A DNA stretch of 22,040 nt from Erysipelotrichaceae bacterium (GCA_003446295.1 DMBB01000188.1:1-22040), one strand, 5' to 3'. Numbered from the stretch's first letter, positions 7,723-14,953 are shown. Made by a program: numbers and translations. Notes: generated by a model from the letters alone, not told the origin.

Positions 7723-7754
7723 AAAAAAGACTGTACAGCAGTTTCTGTACAGTC
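7723..7754 (-). terminator. Rho-independent terminator of the small paralog pair
   Basis: A perfect 10-bp stem GACTGTACAG/CTGTACAGTC with a 6-base loop is followed on the minus strand by six T (7723-7728). It ends the 7763-8510 unit and insulates it from the MATE operon. Confidence 0.9.
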
Positions 7755-7762
7755 GGTCCTCA

Positions 7763-8146
7763 TCAGGTCAGACGATAATGCATGGGATCACTGAGATAGC
7801 TGATCAGCAGCTCCATTTCCTCATCCGAGATGCATGTATCCGCCATGACGGTATGCCGTTCATCATCAGCCGCAAAGCTGATCAGATGCTCTCCGCATGA
7901 CCGAATGACTGAAATGCTGACCCGGTTCCATTCATCATGAAGCCTGTAGAGCACATCGCTCGATGCCCCATCCAGTTCCTCCCGCATATAATGCTCCAGA
8001 ACCAGACACAGCCTGCAGATATCATATTTTCTGATGTCCGCATCCCATGAGCAGATCGTTCTCTCATCCTCATTCAAAGAGATCTCACAGATATATTCAT
8101 CTGCTGTTTCGTCCAGGATGCTGAGATCAAATGAATGATCACTCAT
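7763..8146 (-). CDS. Small acidic protein of unknown function, paralog 2
   Basis: This 127-residue soluble acidic protein has no family I recognise. The predicted order is: strands near residues 5-30, a helix around DICRLCLVLEHYMREELDG, two strands (NRVSISVIRS and EHLISFAADD), a short strand, and a C-terminal helix SDEEMELLISYLSD. The same order is seen in the upstream neighbour, which suggests a tandem duplication. I chose the ATG at 8144-8146, which follows GGAG by 7 nt; an in-frame GTG at 8150-8152 is less likely. Its start overlaps the upstream reading frame by 8 bases, indicating translational coupling. Confidence 0.75.
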   Translation of the reverse strand: MSDHSFDLSILDETADEYICEISLNEDERTICSWDADIRKYDICRLCLVLEHYMREELDGASSDVLYRLHDEWNRVSISVIRSCGEHLISFAADDERHTVMADTCISDEEMELLISYLSDPMHYRLT

Positions 8147-8510
8147 CGGCACACTCCATCATCCAGATGAGCTGCTCCAGCTCATCATACGTCAGCGGAT
8201 ACTCAGCAAATCCTGCATTCTGATCCTGTCCGTACTGCAGGACAAGCCTCAGATCATCATACAGGGTCAGCTTCAGCGCAAATGTGTCACCCTGCAGTTC
8301 GATCTGTATGTCCTCTTCGTCATTGTCCAGCCATTCACGGATCTGTGAAGCTGCTGACTTCAGGCTGTCCGGTACAAAGCACATGCGCCATACAACGTAT
8401 CTTCCCTTGCCCATCCAGAGGATCATGGAATACTCTGCATACAGTTCATTTTCTTCCCTGTGTGCTTCGAATATGCATGATTCATGAAATGTAAATCTGA
8501 TTGTGTCCAT
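8139..8510 (-). CDS. Small acidic protein of unknown function, paralog 1
   Basis: This 123-residue soluble protein is of unknown function. The predicted order is two to three strands (TIRFTFHES, ELYAEYSMILWM, YVVWRMCFV), a helix SLKSAASQIREWLDN, strands TFALKLTL and LRLVLQYG, and a C-terminal helix TYDELEQLIWMMEC. This resembles its downstream neighbour although sequence identity looks low. The start is certain: AGGAGGTG lies about 6 nt upstream, one of the strongest sites in the window. The pair sits between a terminator (8591-8611) and its own terminator (7723-7754), so it is a separate two-gene unit next to the macro/vWA genes. It could be a partner of them, an immunity-type protein or unrelated; the sequence does not decide. 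Confidence 0.8.
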   Translation of the reverse strand: MDTIRFTFHESCIFEAHREENELYAEYSMILWMGKGRYVVWRMCFVPDSLKSAASQIREWLDNDEEDIQIELQGDTFALKLTLYDDLRLVLQYGQDQNAGFAEYPLTYDELEQLIWMMECADE

Positions 8511-8553
8511 ACAATCACCTCCTTTCGAAGTGATCGTACGGCAAAATACGCAG

Positions 8554-8589
8554 TCATGCGCGTCCGGTATGCACATTGCGCACGCATGA
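8554..8589. repeat. Inverted repeat upstream of the small paralog pair
   Basis: TCATGCG (8554-8560) and CGCATGA (8583-8589) are perfect inverted copies 22 nt apart in the 157-bp gap before paralog 1. The region is locally rich in alternating GCGC/TGCA and may hold an operator. No clear -35/-10 pair is visible here. Confidence 0.3.
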
Positions 8590-8590
8590 T

Positions 8591-8611
8591 AAAAGAGGTC
8601 CGAAGACCTCT
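8591..8611 (-). terminator. Terminator of the macro-vWA operon
   Basis: On the minus strand AGAGGTC pairs with GACCTCT around a TTCG tetraloop, followed by TTTTA. A UUCG-capped hairpin is unusually stable. It lies 57 nt after the vWA stop. Confidence 0.8.
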
Positions 8612-8667
8612 GGTGTCCTGAAAAACGCTGATCAGTCTGTTCCCTGCGTCCATGGAAACACTCTGCT

Positions 8668-9324
8668 TTACTTCTGACGTTTTTTGAAATCTTCCTCAAT
8701 ATCTTTTTTCCAGGCTGCGCTGATCCTGGTTCCCTTCGGAGCTCTGCGCATCTCTGAGACAGCTTCTGCCATCACATCGTAATTCAGTCTGGTTCCTGTA
8801 CGGTCGGAAATAAATGTGACTGCCCTGTCTTCGTTGATGCCGAATCTTCCTGCCGCAGCGATCGCATCCATATTGGCACCGAAGAACAGGAATTCCCAGT
8901 TGTACTGTTCCTGCTGACGCAGTACCATTCTGCGTACCTGATCAAACGTGTAATGCCTGCTGGCATTCTCCATGCCGTCGGTCGTGATGACGAAGATCGT
9001 ATGTTCAGGACGGTCTTCGTCTCTGGCATATTTATGGACATTGCCGATATGATGAATGGCTCCTCCCAATGCGTCGAGCAGTGCCGTGCATCCTCTGACA
9101 TAGTACTCCCGATTTGTCATCGGGCTGATCTTTGAGAGCTCCACCCTGTCATGCAGGACCTCCGCTGTATCATCGAACAGCACAGTCGATACAAGCACGG
9201 TTCCTTCTGTCTTTTTCTGACGTTCCAGGAAGGAATTGTATCCTCCGATGGTATCCTGTTCCAGGCCGCACATGGAGCCGCTTCTGTCGAGTATCATGAC
9301 GATTTCTGTTGAATTCTTTTTCAT
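8668..9324 (-). CDS. TerY-like vWA domain protein
   Basis: This 218-residue cytoplasmic protein is essentially a single von Willebrand factor A domain, a metal-dependent protein-interaction module. The MIDAS is complete: DRSGS with Asp13, Ser15 and Ser17; Thr80 in RGCTALLDAL; and Asp116 in VITTDGMEN. EFLFFGANMDA (144-154) is a typical late strand of the TerY-like vWA proteins found with Ter stress systems. No kinase, PP2C or TerD gene is in this window. I chose the ATG at 9322-9324 (MKKNST) because AGAGG lies 8 nt upstream; an open extension to 9549 has no ribosome binding site and overlaps the upstream gene. It is 73 nt downstream of the macro-domain gene and shares its terminator, so they probably form an operon. 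Confidence 0.85.
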   Translation of the reverse strand: MKKNSTEIVMILDRSGSMCGLEQDTIGGYNSFLERQKKTEGTVLVSTVLFDDTAEVLHDRVELSKISPMTNREYYVRGCTALLDALGGAIHHIGNVHKYARDEDRPEHTIFVITTDGMENASRHYTFDQVRRMVLRQQEQYNWEFLFFGANMDAIAAAGRFGINEDRAVTFISDRTGTRLNYDVMAEAVSEMRRAPKGTRISAAWKKDIEEDFKKRQK

Positions 9325-9376
9325 GGCTGTTACCTCTCTTTCCGCTTTCATATTACGTCCGGAAAGAAAGGCAGGG

Positions 9377-9393
9377 GTCGCCTGCAAGGCGAC
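9377..9393. repeat. Hairpin between the macro and vWA genes
   Basis: GTCGCC (9377-9382) and GGCGAC (9388-9393) form a GC-rich 6-bp stem with a 5-base loop just after the macro gene stop. There is no T-run on the minus strand. It may modulate the amount of downstream mRNA or mark a processing site rather than terminate. Confidence 0.4.
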
Positions 9394-9397
9394 ATCT

Positions 9398-10384
9398 TCA
9401 AAGTGTTTCCTGATCGAATTTAAACAGCAATGCGTTGACTTCAAAGATATTGTAGATGTCATTCTCCAGGCAGTACCTGATGACCAGATCAAAGACCACG
9501 GAGGGCGACAATGCAAAGCCTGCCCTGGAAAGCAGATCGACCGTGTCATCCAGACTCAGATGAAGAGCCAGAGCCAGTGCGATCACTGTCTTCTTGGAGG
9601 GCTTGTAATTCTCATTCTTGCGGATCTTTGCGAACAGTTTGCGGTCGATATTCGCAGCTTTGTATACATCCGGGTCTGTTCTTCCGCTTGCATCGATCAG
9701 ATGGAGCAGCCGTACCTGGAATGTCTGTTCCTTCTTCGGTGTCCATGCACCGCCCATTGCAGGAGACAGCATCGGCGAAGAACTCAGACCGGAGTTCTTC
9801 ATGTATTTCTCTTCCCGCCGTCTTCTGTACTGATATTCCCGTTCTTCCGCCGCTGCGACCTGATGATCCTCAATGTAGCTGGCTACACGTTCAAATACCT
9901 GTTCCGAAAGCTCAAAAGACTGTCTGTCAAATACGACCAGTGTAATATCCATTTCATGATCCATCAGATATGACTGGATCGCATTCAATGCAGTTTTCAG
10001 CGCAATGTCATTGGGGAACCTGTTTGATCCTGCAGCCATCAGCGGAAAGGCAATGCTCTGGCAGCGGTACTGCTCGGCAAGCTTCAGTGACTTCTCATAA
10101 CAGCTGCGCAGCTGTTCTGTCTCGTGGTGCTGACCATCGATCCATACAGGGCTGACCGCATGCGCGATATATTTTGCGTCCAGACCGTATGCCTTTGTGA
10201 CCGCAGCGTCACCCGGTGCGATCGTTCCGATCTGCCGGCGTGCCTCCATCAGCTGTTCACGTCCGGCTGCCTCATAGATGGCTGTATCTGTTCCTCCCCC
10301 GATGCGCGGCTCGGGATTGGCTGTATTCACGATCATATCCGCTTTGACCTGGATAATATTGCTTCTGATGATTCTGAAAGACAT
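9398..10384 (-). CDS. Macro domain protein with C-terminal HTH-like domain
   Basis: This is a 328-residue two-domain protein. Residues 1-170 are a macro domain, the fold that binds or hydrolyses ADP-ribose derivatives: Asp16 and Asn20 in ADMIVNTANP, GGG at 29-31 followed by TDTAIYEAAG, and the phosphate loop FPLMAAGSNRFP (113-124). In the phosphate loop AAGSNRF replaces the common STGxYG, so hydrolase activity is uncertain. A charged linker (175-220) leads to an all-helical C-terminal domain (221-328) containing ANIDRKLFAKIRKNENYKPSK and ALALALHLSLDDTVDLLSRAGF. This looks like an XRE-like helix-turn-helix with extra helices and is, from memory, found attached to macro domains in other Firmicutes. 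The start has AAGAGG 5 nt upstream. It is divergent from the S10 peptidase and probably co-transcribed with the vWA gene. Confidence 0.88.
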   Translation of the reverse strand: MSFRIIRSNIIQVKADMIVNTANPEPRIGGGTDTAIYEAAGREQLMEARRQIGTIAPGDAAVTKAYGLDAKYIAHAVSPVWIDGQHHETEQLRSCYEKSLKLAEQYRCQSIAFPLMAAGSNRFPNDIALKTALNAIQSYLMDHEMDITLVVFDRQSFELSEQVFERVASYIEDHQVAAAEEREYQYRRRREEKYMKNSGLSSSPMLSPAMGGAWTPKKEQTFQVRLLHLIDASGRTDPDVYKAANIDRKLFAKIRKNENYKPSKKTVIALALALHLSLDDTVDLLSRAGFALSPSVVFDLVIRYCLENDIYNIFEVNALLFKFDQETL

Positions 10385-10424
10385 TTCTACCTCTTTTCAT
10401 GATCGGGCCGATAAACTTCATACA

Positions 10425-10434
10425 TTGTGCACAA
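10425..10434. promoter_or_regulatory. Palindrome TTGTGCACAA, candidate operator
   Basis: This is a perfect 10-bp palindrome in the divergent region between the macro gene and the S10 peptidase gene. It shares its TTGT/ACAA arms with the second palindrome at 10465-10477. Confidence 0.4.
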
Positions 10435-10464
10435 CCGGATCATTACAACTTTTTTCTGTCTTTG

Positions 10465-10477
10465 ATTGTAGTACAAT
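10465..10477 (+). promoter_or_regulatory. -10 box of the S10 gene inside a palindrome
   Basis: ATTGTA-G-TACAAT is a 13-bp palindrome whose right half is a TACAAT -10 (10472-10477), 24 nt before the ATG at 10502. The -35 region is only a T-rich stretch, so activation or an unusual promoter is possible. A protein on the palindrome would block the -10. Confidence 0.45.
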
Positions 10478-10501
10478 TGTTGGCAAAAGGAGAACTCTGA
10501 T

Positions 10502-11950
10502 ATGTATAAAACAGAAAGTTTCAAACCGGATGATTTCAAACCTGCACGCTTTGAGTCAAAAGGTACCATCACACTCCGCGGAAATGAGATTCCTTACCAC
10601 ACCGTCAGTGAAGACAATGTGTTCTACGGAAAAGATGGAAAAGCCATCGCTTCCATCTTCTCTTATTCCTATTTCCGTTCCGATGTTGAAGATACATCAA
10701 GACGTCCTGTAGTCTTCGCCTATAACGGCGGTCCGGGCAGTTCTTCCATGTATGTGCATGCCGGATTCCTCGGTGCCAGAAGAATTACTTACGGTGAGCC
10801 TGACCGTCCCAGCGCATTCGGCCCGTTTGAAGTGATCGACAATCCCGACTGCCTGCTGGACATCGCTGACCTGGTTCTGGTAGACCCTGTCGGTGTCGGC
10901 TATGGTGTGCTCATTGATGAAGAAGAAGGCAAGAACTTCCTCGGCATTGAAGAAGACGCAGAAGCACTGCTGAGCTTCATTGAAGCATGGACGAGAAGAT
11001 ATAACCGTTCACTTTCCCCCAAATATCTGGTCGGTGAAAGCTACGGATGCACACGCAGCGCAACTGCTGCAGGCATCGCTGCCAACGGCGGAAAAGAACG
11101 CGCATACGGCGTCGCGTTTGACGGAATCGTCATGATCGGCAATACCGTTACAGTCGGTGAATATTTCGGAAAAGAGATCTATGTTGAACCTTCTGTTATC
11201 GGATTCCCTACCTATGCCGGCGTCAACTGGTTCCACAACCATCCGACAGATCAGACTGTTGAAGAATTCGTCAAAGAAGCGAAGGCATTCGCTGATACGG
11301 AATATGTACTTGCGCTTTACAAAGGCGAATCTATTTCCGAAGAAGAAAAAGAGCACATCATTGACCGTGTTACATATTATTCCGGCGTTTCCAGAGAGTA
11401 TCTGCTGCGCAACGGACTGAAGATCAATGACAACACCTATCGTCAGGAAGTCCTGAAAAAGCAGGGCAAAGCTGTTTCACGTTATGACGGCCGTATGACC
11501 AGACCACTGCTCAGCCCGGATGTTCTGGAAGAAAAAGACGGACTCTGGGATGACGCTACAGCTGACCGCTACGATACATACTTCTATTCCGCCCTCACAG
11601 GTGACCTGCTGCCCCGCCTGAATGTCAAGCTGGACCGCAATTACATCAACATGACCATGTACTATAAATCATGGAACAAGGAAGCCAAGATGGGTACGAC
11701 AGCAGACCAGCTCAGACGTGCAATGACCATGAGACCCGGCATGCGTACATTCTTCGCAAACGGATGGTTCGATCTGTGCACGGAATTCGGCTACGTCTAT
11801 CACACGCTTGATCATGCAAGTCTGCCCAAGGACAGAGTCTTCGTCAAGGGATACTCCTCCGGCCACATGATCTATATCGGTGAAGAAAACGTGCATGAAC
11901 TGTGCGAAGATATCCGCAAGTTCCTGGAAGGAAAAGATCCTACAAAATAA
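10502..11950 (+). CDS. Peptidase S10-like serine carboxypeptidase
   Basis: This 482-residue alpha/beta-hydrolase belongs to the serine carboxypeptidase (S10) group, which trims C-terminal residues from peptides. FAYNGGPGSSSMYVHAGFLG (72-91) forms the oxyanion region. The triad is Ser180 in LVGESYG, Asp424 in NGWFDLC and His455 in SSGHMIYI. Length matches the family. There is no signal peptide or membrane segment, so it should act in the cytoplasm, perhaps on imported peptides; many bacterial members are exported instead. The start has AAAGGAGA about 8 nt upstream. It is a single-gene unit divergent from the macro-vWA operon, with two TTGT-N-ACAA palindromes between them. Confidence 0.9.
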   Translation: MYKTESFKPDDFKPARFESKGTITLRGNEIPYHTVSEDNVFYGKDGKAIASIFSYSYFRSDVEDTSRRPVVFAYNGGPGSSSMYVHAGFLGARRITYGEPDRPSAFGPFEVIDNPDCLLDIADLVLVDPVGVGYGVLIDEEEGKNFLGIEEDAEALLSFIEAWTRRYNRSLSPKYLVGESYGCTRSATAAGIAANGGKERAYGVAFDGIVMIGNTVTVGEYFGKEIYVEPSVIGFPTYAGVNWFHNHPTDQTVEEFVKEAKAFADTEYVLALYKGESISEEEKEHIIDRVTYYSGVSREYLLRNGLKINDNTYRQEVLKKQGKAVSRYDGRMTRPLLSPDVLEEKDGLWDDATADRYDTYFYSALTGDLLPRLNVKLDRNYINMTMYYKSWNKEAKMGTTADQLRRAMTMRPGMRTFFANGWFDLCTEFGYVYHTLDHASLPKDRVFVKGYSSGHMIYIGEENVHELCEDIRKFLEGKDPTK

Positions 11951-11953
11951 GTG

Positions 11954-11984
11954 ATGCAGGCCGGCGCAAAGCCGGCCTTCTGCA
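11954..11984 (+). terminator. GC-rich hairpin after the S10 gene
   Basis: GGCCGGC (11959-11965) pairs with GCCGGCC (11971-11977) around GCAAA, extended by ATGCAG/CTGCAT with a small bulge. It is very stable but is not followed by a T-run on the plus strand, so it may mark a 3' end without being a classical terminator. Confidence 0.5.
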
Positions 11985-11987
11985 TGC

Positions 11988-12012
11988 AAAAAAAGCAGGT
12001 TCTGAGCCTGCT
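11988..12012 (-). terminator. Rho-independent terminator of infA
   Basis: On the minus strand AGCAGG pairs with CCTGCT, followed by seven T (11988-11994). It lies 28 nt after the infA stop. Confidence 0.85.
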
Positions 12013-12039
12013 TCTGCGGTACGAATTGCTATACTGCGA

Positions 12040-12255
12040 TTATTTAAATCTATAAACAATCCTGCCCGTTGTCAGATCATACGGTGAAAGTTCCACTGTC
12101 ACTCTGTCTCCGGGAAGGACTCTAATGTGATTCATCCTCATCTTACCCGCGAGCGTTGCGCGAACGACCATACCGTTTACCAGTTCGACTTTGAATGCAC
12201 TCGGCATGGTATCTACGATGGTTCCTTCAATACTGATAGCTTCATCCTTGCTCAA
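12040..12255 (-). CDS. infA: Translation initiation factor IF-1, TTG start
   Basis: IF-1 binds the 30S A-site and helps IF-2 and IF-3 select the start codon. The 71-residue product begins [13 protein letters not shown] and ends [10 protein letters not shown]; it is a single OB-fold (S1-like) domain of exactly the usual size. The start is the TTG at 12253-12255: AGGAGG lies 8 nt upstream and the protein then starts as relatives do. No ATG is available in frame nearby, and an in-frame GTG overlaps the ribosome binding site. The gene has its own promoter and terminator and no ribosomal-protein neighbours, although infA usually sits in the spc operon next to rpmJ. It may be a relocated single copy or a second copy; other contigs would be needed to tell. 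Confidence 0.93.
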   Translation of the reverse strand: MSKDEAISIEGTIVDTMPSAFKVELVNGMVVRATLAGKMRMNHIRVLPGDRVTVELSPYDLTTGRIVYRFK

Positions 12256-12281
12256 TGTATGCACCTCCTGTCTGCGATGAC

Positions 12282-12309
12282 ATTGTAACAAATTCCAAGT
12301 GAAGTTCAA
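12282..12309 (-). promoter_or_regulatory. infA promoter
   Basis: On the minus strand the -35 is TTGAAC (12304-12309), followed by a 16-bp spacer and the TG-extended -10 TACAAT (12282-12287). The predicted start leaves a leader of about 20 nt that carries the AGGAGG. Confidence 0.7.
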
Positions 12310-12375
12310 TAAGTTAACCGTAAATTTCAGTGAAAAAATCATTTTGAACACAGCGTGAAAACAATGTAAATAAAA

Positions 12376-12406
12376 TTTCGAAAAAGGCTATATTTTTCGC
12401 CTTTTT
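12376..12406. promoter_or_regulatory. Palindrome and hairpin upstream of the LacI gene
   Basis: TTTCGAAA (12376-12383) has the central CG typical of LacI-family operators. It overlaps the start of a hairpin AAAAAGGC/GCCTTTTT (12381-12388 and 12399-12406) with flanking T or A runs on both strands. This could be an autoregulatory operator or an early terminator in the divergent infA/LacI region. No clear promoter for the LacI gene is visible. Confidence 0.35.
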
Positions 12407-12469
12407 TAAAATCATGTTTCCTTTTGCACATGTTTTGCATTATGATTGTTCAGTCCGGAGGTGGATGTT

Positions 12470-13486
12470 ATGACGATCAAAGATATTGCAAGACTTTCAG
12501 GCTACAGCATCGGCACTGTATCCAGGGTGATCAACCAGCATCCTGATGTCAGTGAAGCAGCCAGAAAAAAGATCCTTGAGATCATTGCGCAGGAGAATTT
12601 TCAGCCGAACTCCAACGCAAAGCACCTGAAGCAGTCACATTCAACTCCCATTACCATTATCGTAAAAGGCTCAAGCAATCTCTTTCTGGAAACACTGATG
12701 GAGAAGGCGGAACAGTATCTTGCCCAAAGCGGAGAAACAGCCAATGTCGTCTTTGTCAACGAGCGGGACAACGAAGTGCGCCAGGCAGTACAGATCTGCA
12801 CGGAACGGAACCCGAAAGGCATCATTTTCCTGGGCGGTGCTCTGGAAAACTTCCGGAGTGATTTCGGCTCGATCAATGTCCCCTGCGTGCTGATCTCAGG
12901 CTGGGCGAAAGACCTCGGATACAAAAACCTCTCAAGCTTTACAACAAATGACTATGACGGTGCGCGTCAGGCTGCAGAGCTTCTGACAGACAACGGTCAC
13001 CGCAAATTTCTGATCATCGGCGGCTACCGTACGAAAGAAACAGATCAGGTCTCAAGCCAGAGACTGAACGGATTCCTCTCGGTACTGAAGGAAAAGAACA
13101 TCCCGTTCGATCAGAACACACAGTATGTTGAAAGCATGCTCACCATGGAAGACGGATATGAAAAAACACTGCCTGCACTGCAGCGGCTGCCTGATACGAC
13201 AGCTGTCTTCGGCCTGTCCGATCTTGTGGCGGTAGGCATTATGCGGGCAGCGCATGATCTGGGGAAATATATCCCGGAAGACCTGTCTGTTGTCGGCTAT
13301 GACGGCATTTCCTATACCGGCTATACCGTGCCAAGACTTACCACCATCAGACAGAACATCGACAGACTGGTCAGCGAAGGCGTGGACGACCTGCTGTTCC
13401 GGATCAGCTACAATAAAGCCGCTTCACATAAACAGATCCCTGCGGACCCTGTGCTCCACGAAAGCATCAGGGACCTGAGCAGATAA
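12470..13486 (+). CDS. LacI-family transcriptional regulator
   Basis: This 338-residue DNA-binding protein has an N-terminal helix-turn-helix (residues 3-22, TIKDIARLSGYSIGTVSRVI), a hinge region about 44-56 (FQPNSNAKHLKQ) and a periplasmic-binding-protein-like effector domain to the end. Family blocks include GIIFLGG, GHRKFLIIGG, AVFGLSDLVAVGIM and DLSVVGYDGI. Family members usually repress sugar-use genes and respond to a sugar or sugar phosphate. No sugar transport or catabolic genes are in the window, so the target is not evident; the S10 gene upstream and the MATE gene downstream are only neighbours. The ATG at 12470 is preceded by GGAGG at 8 nt; an open extension back to 12446 lacks any such site. 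Confidence 0.93.
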   Translation: MTIKDIARLSGYSIGTVSRVINQHPDVSEAARKKILEIIAQENFQPNSNAKHLKQSHSTPITIIVKGSSNLFLETLMEKAEQYLAQSGETANVVFVNERDNEVRQAVQICTERNPKGIIFLGGALENFRSDFGSINVPCVLISGWAKDLGYKNLSSFTTNDYDGARQAAELLTDNGHRKFLIIGGYRTKETDQVSSQRLNGFLSVLKEKNIPFDQNTQYVESMLTMEDGYEKTLPALQRLPDTTAVFGLSDLVAVGIMRAAHDLGKYIPEDLSVVGYDGISYTGYTVPRLTTIRQNIDRLVSEGVDDLLFRISYNKAASHKQIPADPVLHESIRDLSR

Positions 13487-13502
13487 AACTGATGTGTCAG
13501 AC

Positions 13503-13526
13503 AAAAGAAGCCTTCCGGCTTCTTTT
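13503..13526. terminator. Bidirectional terminator between LacI and MATE genes
   Basis: The stem AAAAGAAGCC/GGCTTCTTTT with a 4-base loop is followed by T-rich sequence in both directions and serves both converging genes. Confidence 0.8.
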
Positions 13527-13571
13527 CTGATGTATCAATGATCTGTCTTTCTCAGTGTTCAGGGTCCTGTT

Positions 13572-14921
13572 TTATACTTCTTCTTTTTCAAGCTTCCGGT
13601 ATACAACAAAATACATGGTGATGAAGCATGCCAGACCGCCAAGCGCGTTGCTGACAGGTTCAGCCGCAAACACGCCGTCAACACCCATCAGTCTGGGCAG
13701 AAGAACTGTCAGCGGCGCTACGATAAACGCTTTTCTCAGCAGGGAGAAAAAGATCGCATATTTCGACTTTCCGAGTGACTGGAACGTCGTCTGTCCTGAC
13801 ATCTGGAATGACATCAGCGGGAAGCCGAAGAAATAGATCTGCATTGCCCGGATGCCCGGCGTGATCATCGCCGCGTCGGAAGAAAACAGACGGATAAAGA
13901 ATCCCGGGAAGAGGAACACCACGAGCCATGCACATACCGTATAGGCAGAGCCGATCAGTGTCATGAACCGGATCGCTGATTTGACCCGCCCGTATTCTTT
14001 AGCGCCATAGTTATAGCCGATCACAGGCTGTGCACCGCCGGTCATGCCGGATACCGGCAGGGACAGGATCTCCCTGACGGAATTCAGAACAGTCATCACG
14101 CCTACATACAGGTCGCCGCCGTAAATGCTCAGTGTGCGGTTGCACAGAACCTGTACAAGGCAGTTTGTTCCCTGCATGACAAATCCTGCCGTACCGACTT
14201 TCACGATCTCGGAAGCCAGGGAGGGAACGATGCAGAAGTTCTGCTTTTTCAGTCTGATCGGAATCGTATCCTTCATCAGGAAACGGATGACCCATACAGC
14301 AGATACGATCTGTGAGATCACTGTTGCGGCAGCTGCCCCACGCACGCCCATCTGAAATCCGAAGATAAACACCGGATCAAGAACCAGATTCAGGACAGCG
14401 CCGATCATGACCGTCAGCATTCCCATCCTGGGGAATCCCTGTGCATTGATGAATCCGTTCATGCCTGTCGCAGTCATTGAGAAAATGGTTCCGAGCAGAT
14501 AGATCTGCAGATACTGATCCGCGTATGCATAGCTGGCATCACTGGCACCGAATGCGTATAGGATCGGTTTCCGGAATACATAGCATACAGCCATCAGCAG
14601 GATGGATGTTACTGCCAGCAGGCATGCGGTCGTTCCCATCAGCCTCTCGGCACGTCCTTCATTTTTTGCGCCGCGGGCGATCGAGAACAGAGGCGTGCCG
14701 CCTGTTCCGTACAGATTGGTGAACGCAGCGATCAGCGTAATGATCGGGAATGTAATGCCGACGCCTGTCAGAGCCATACTGCCATGTCCCGGCAGATGTC
14801 CCAGATAGATCCTGTCCACAATGTTGTATAGAAGATGCACCAGCTGCGCCACCGTCAGCGGCAGAGCCTGTGCCAATATCAGATTTGATATCTTCCCTTT
14901 TGAAAAATCAAGATTCCTCAT
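13572..14921 (-). CDS. MepA-like MATE efflux transporter
   Basis: This 449-residue protein has about twelve membrane helices and is an ion-coupled exporter of drugs or metabolites. The start MRNLDFSKGKISNLILAQALPLTVAQLVHLLYNIVDRIYLG and the block GTGGTPLFSIARGAKNEGRAE are characteristic of MepA/MATE proteins of Firmicutes. In the second lobe GGAQPVIGYNYGAKEYGRVK is the matching repeat. It is only distantly like the MATE protein at 6237-7658, so it is not a local duplication. GAGG lies 5 nt before the ATG at 14921, and a TG-extended TATGAT lies at 14946-14951. It is monocistronic. The substrate is not visible. Confidence 0.92.
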   Translation of the reverse strand: MRNLDFSKGKISNLILAQALPLTVAQLVHLLYNIVDRIYLGHLPGHGSMALTGVGITFPIITLIAAFTNLYGTGGTPLFSIARGAKNEGRAERLMGTTACLLAVTSILLMAVCYVFRKPILYAFGASDASYAYADQYLQIYLLGTIFSMTATGMNGFINAQGFPRMGMLTVMIGAVLNLVLDPVFIFGFQMGVRGAAAATVISQIVSAVWVIRFLMKDTIPIRLKKQNFCIVPSLASEIVKVGTAGFVMQGTNCLVQVLCNRTLSIYGGDLYVGVMTVLNSVREILSLPVSGMTGGAQPVIGYNYGAKEYGRVKSAIRFMTLIGSAYTVCAWLVVFLFPGFFIRLFSSDAAMITPGIRAMQIYFFGFPLMSFQMSGQTTFQSLGKSKYAIFFSLLRKAFIVAPLTVLLPRLMGVDGVFAAEPVSNALGGLACFITMYFVVYRKLEKEEV

Positions 14922-14945
14922 ATTGTCCTCATTTGATACTTCACC

Positions 14946-14951
14946 ATCATA
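14946..14951 (-). promoter_or_regulatory. Extended -10 of the MepA-like gene
   Basis: TGtTATGAT is read on the minus strand 24 nt before the ATG. It lies directly after the terminator of the CHAP gene, whose stem occupies the -35 region. Confidence 0.45.
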
Positions 14952-14953
14952 AC

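Noticed and set aside
9325..9549. N-terminal extension of the vWA protein
   Set aside because: It would overlap the macro gene by over 150 bases, lacks a ribosome binding site, and the vWA fold begins properly at the internal ATG.
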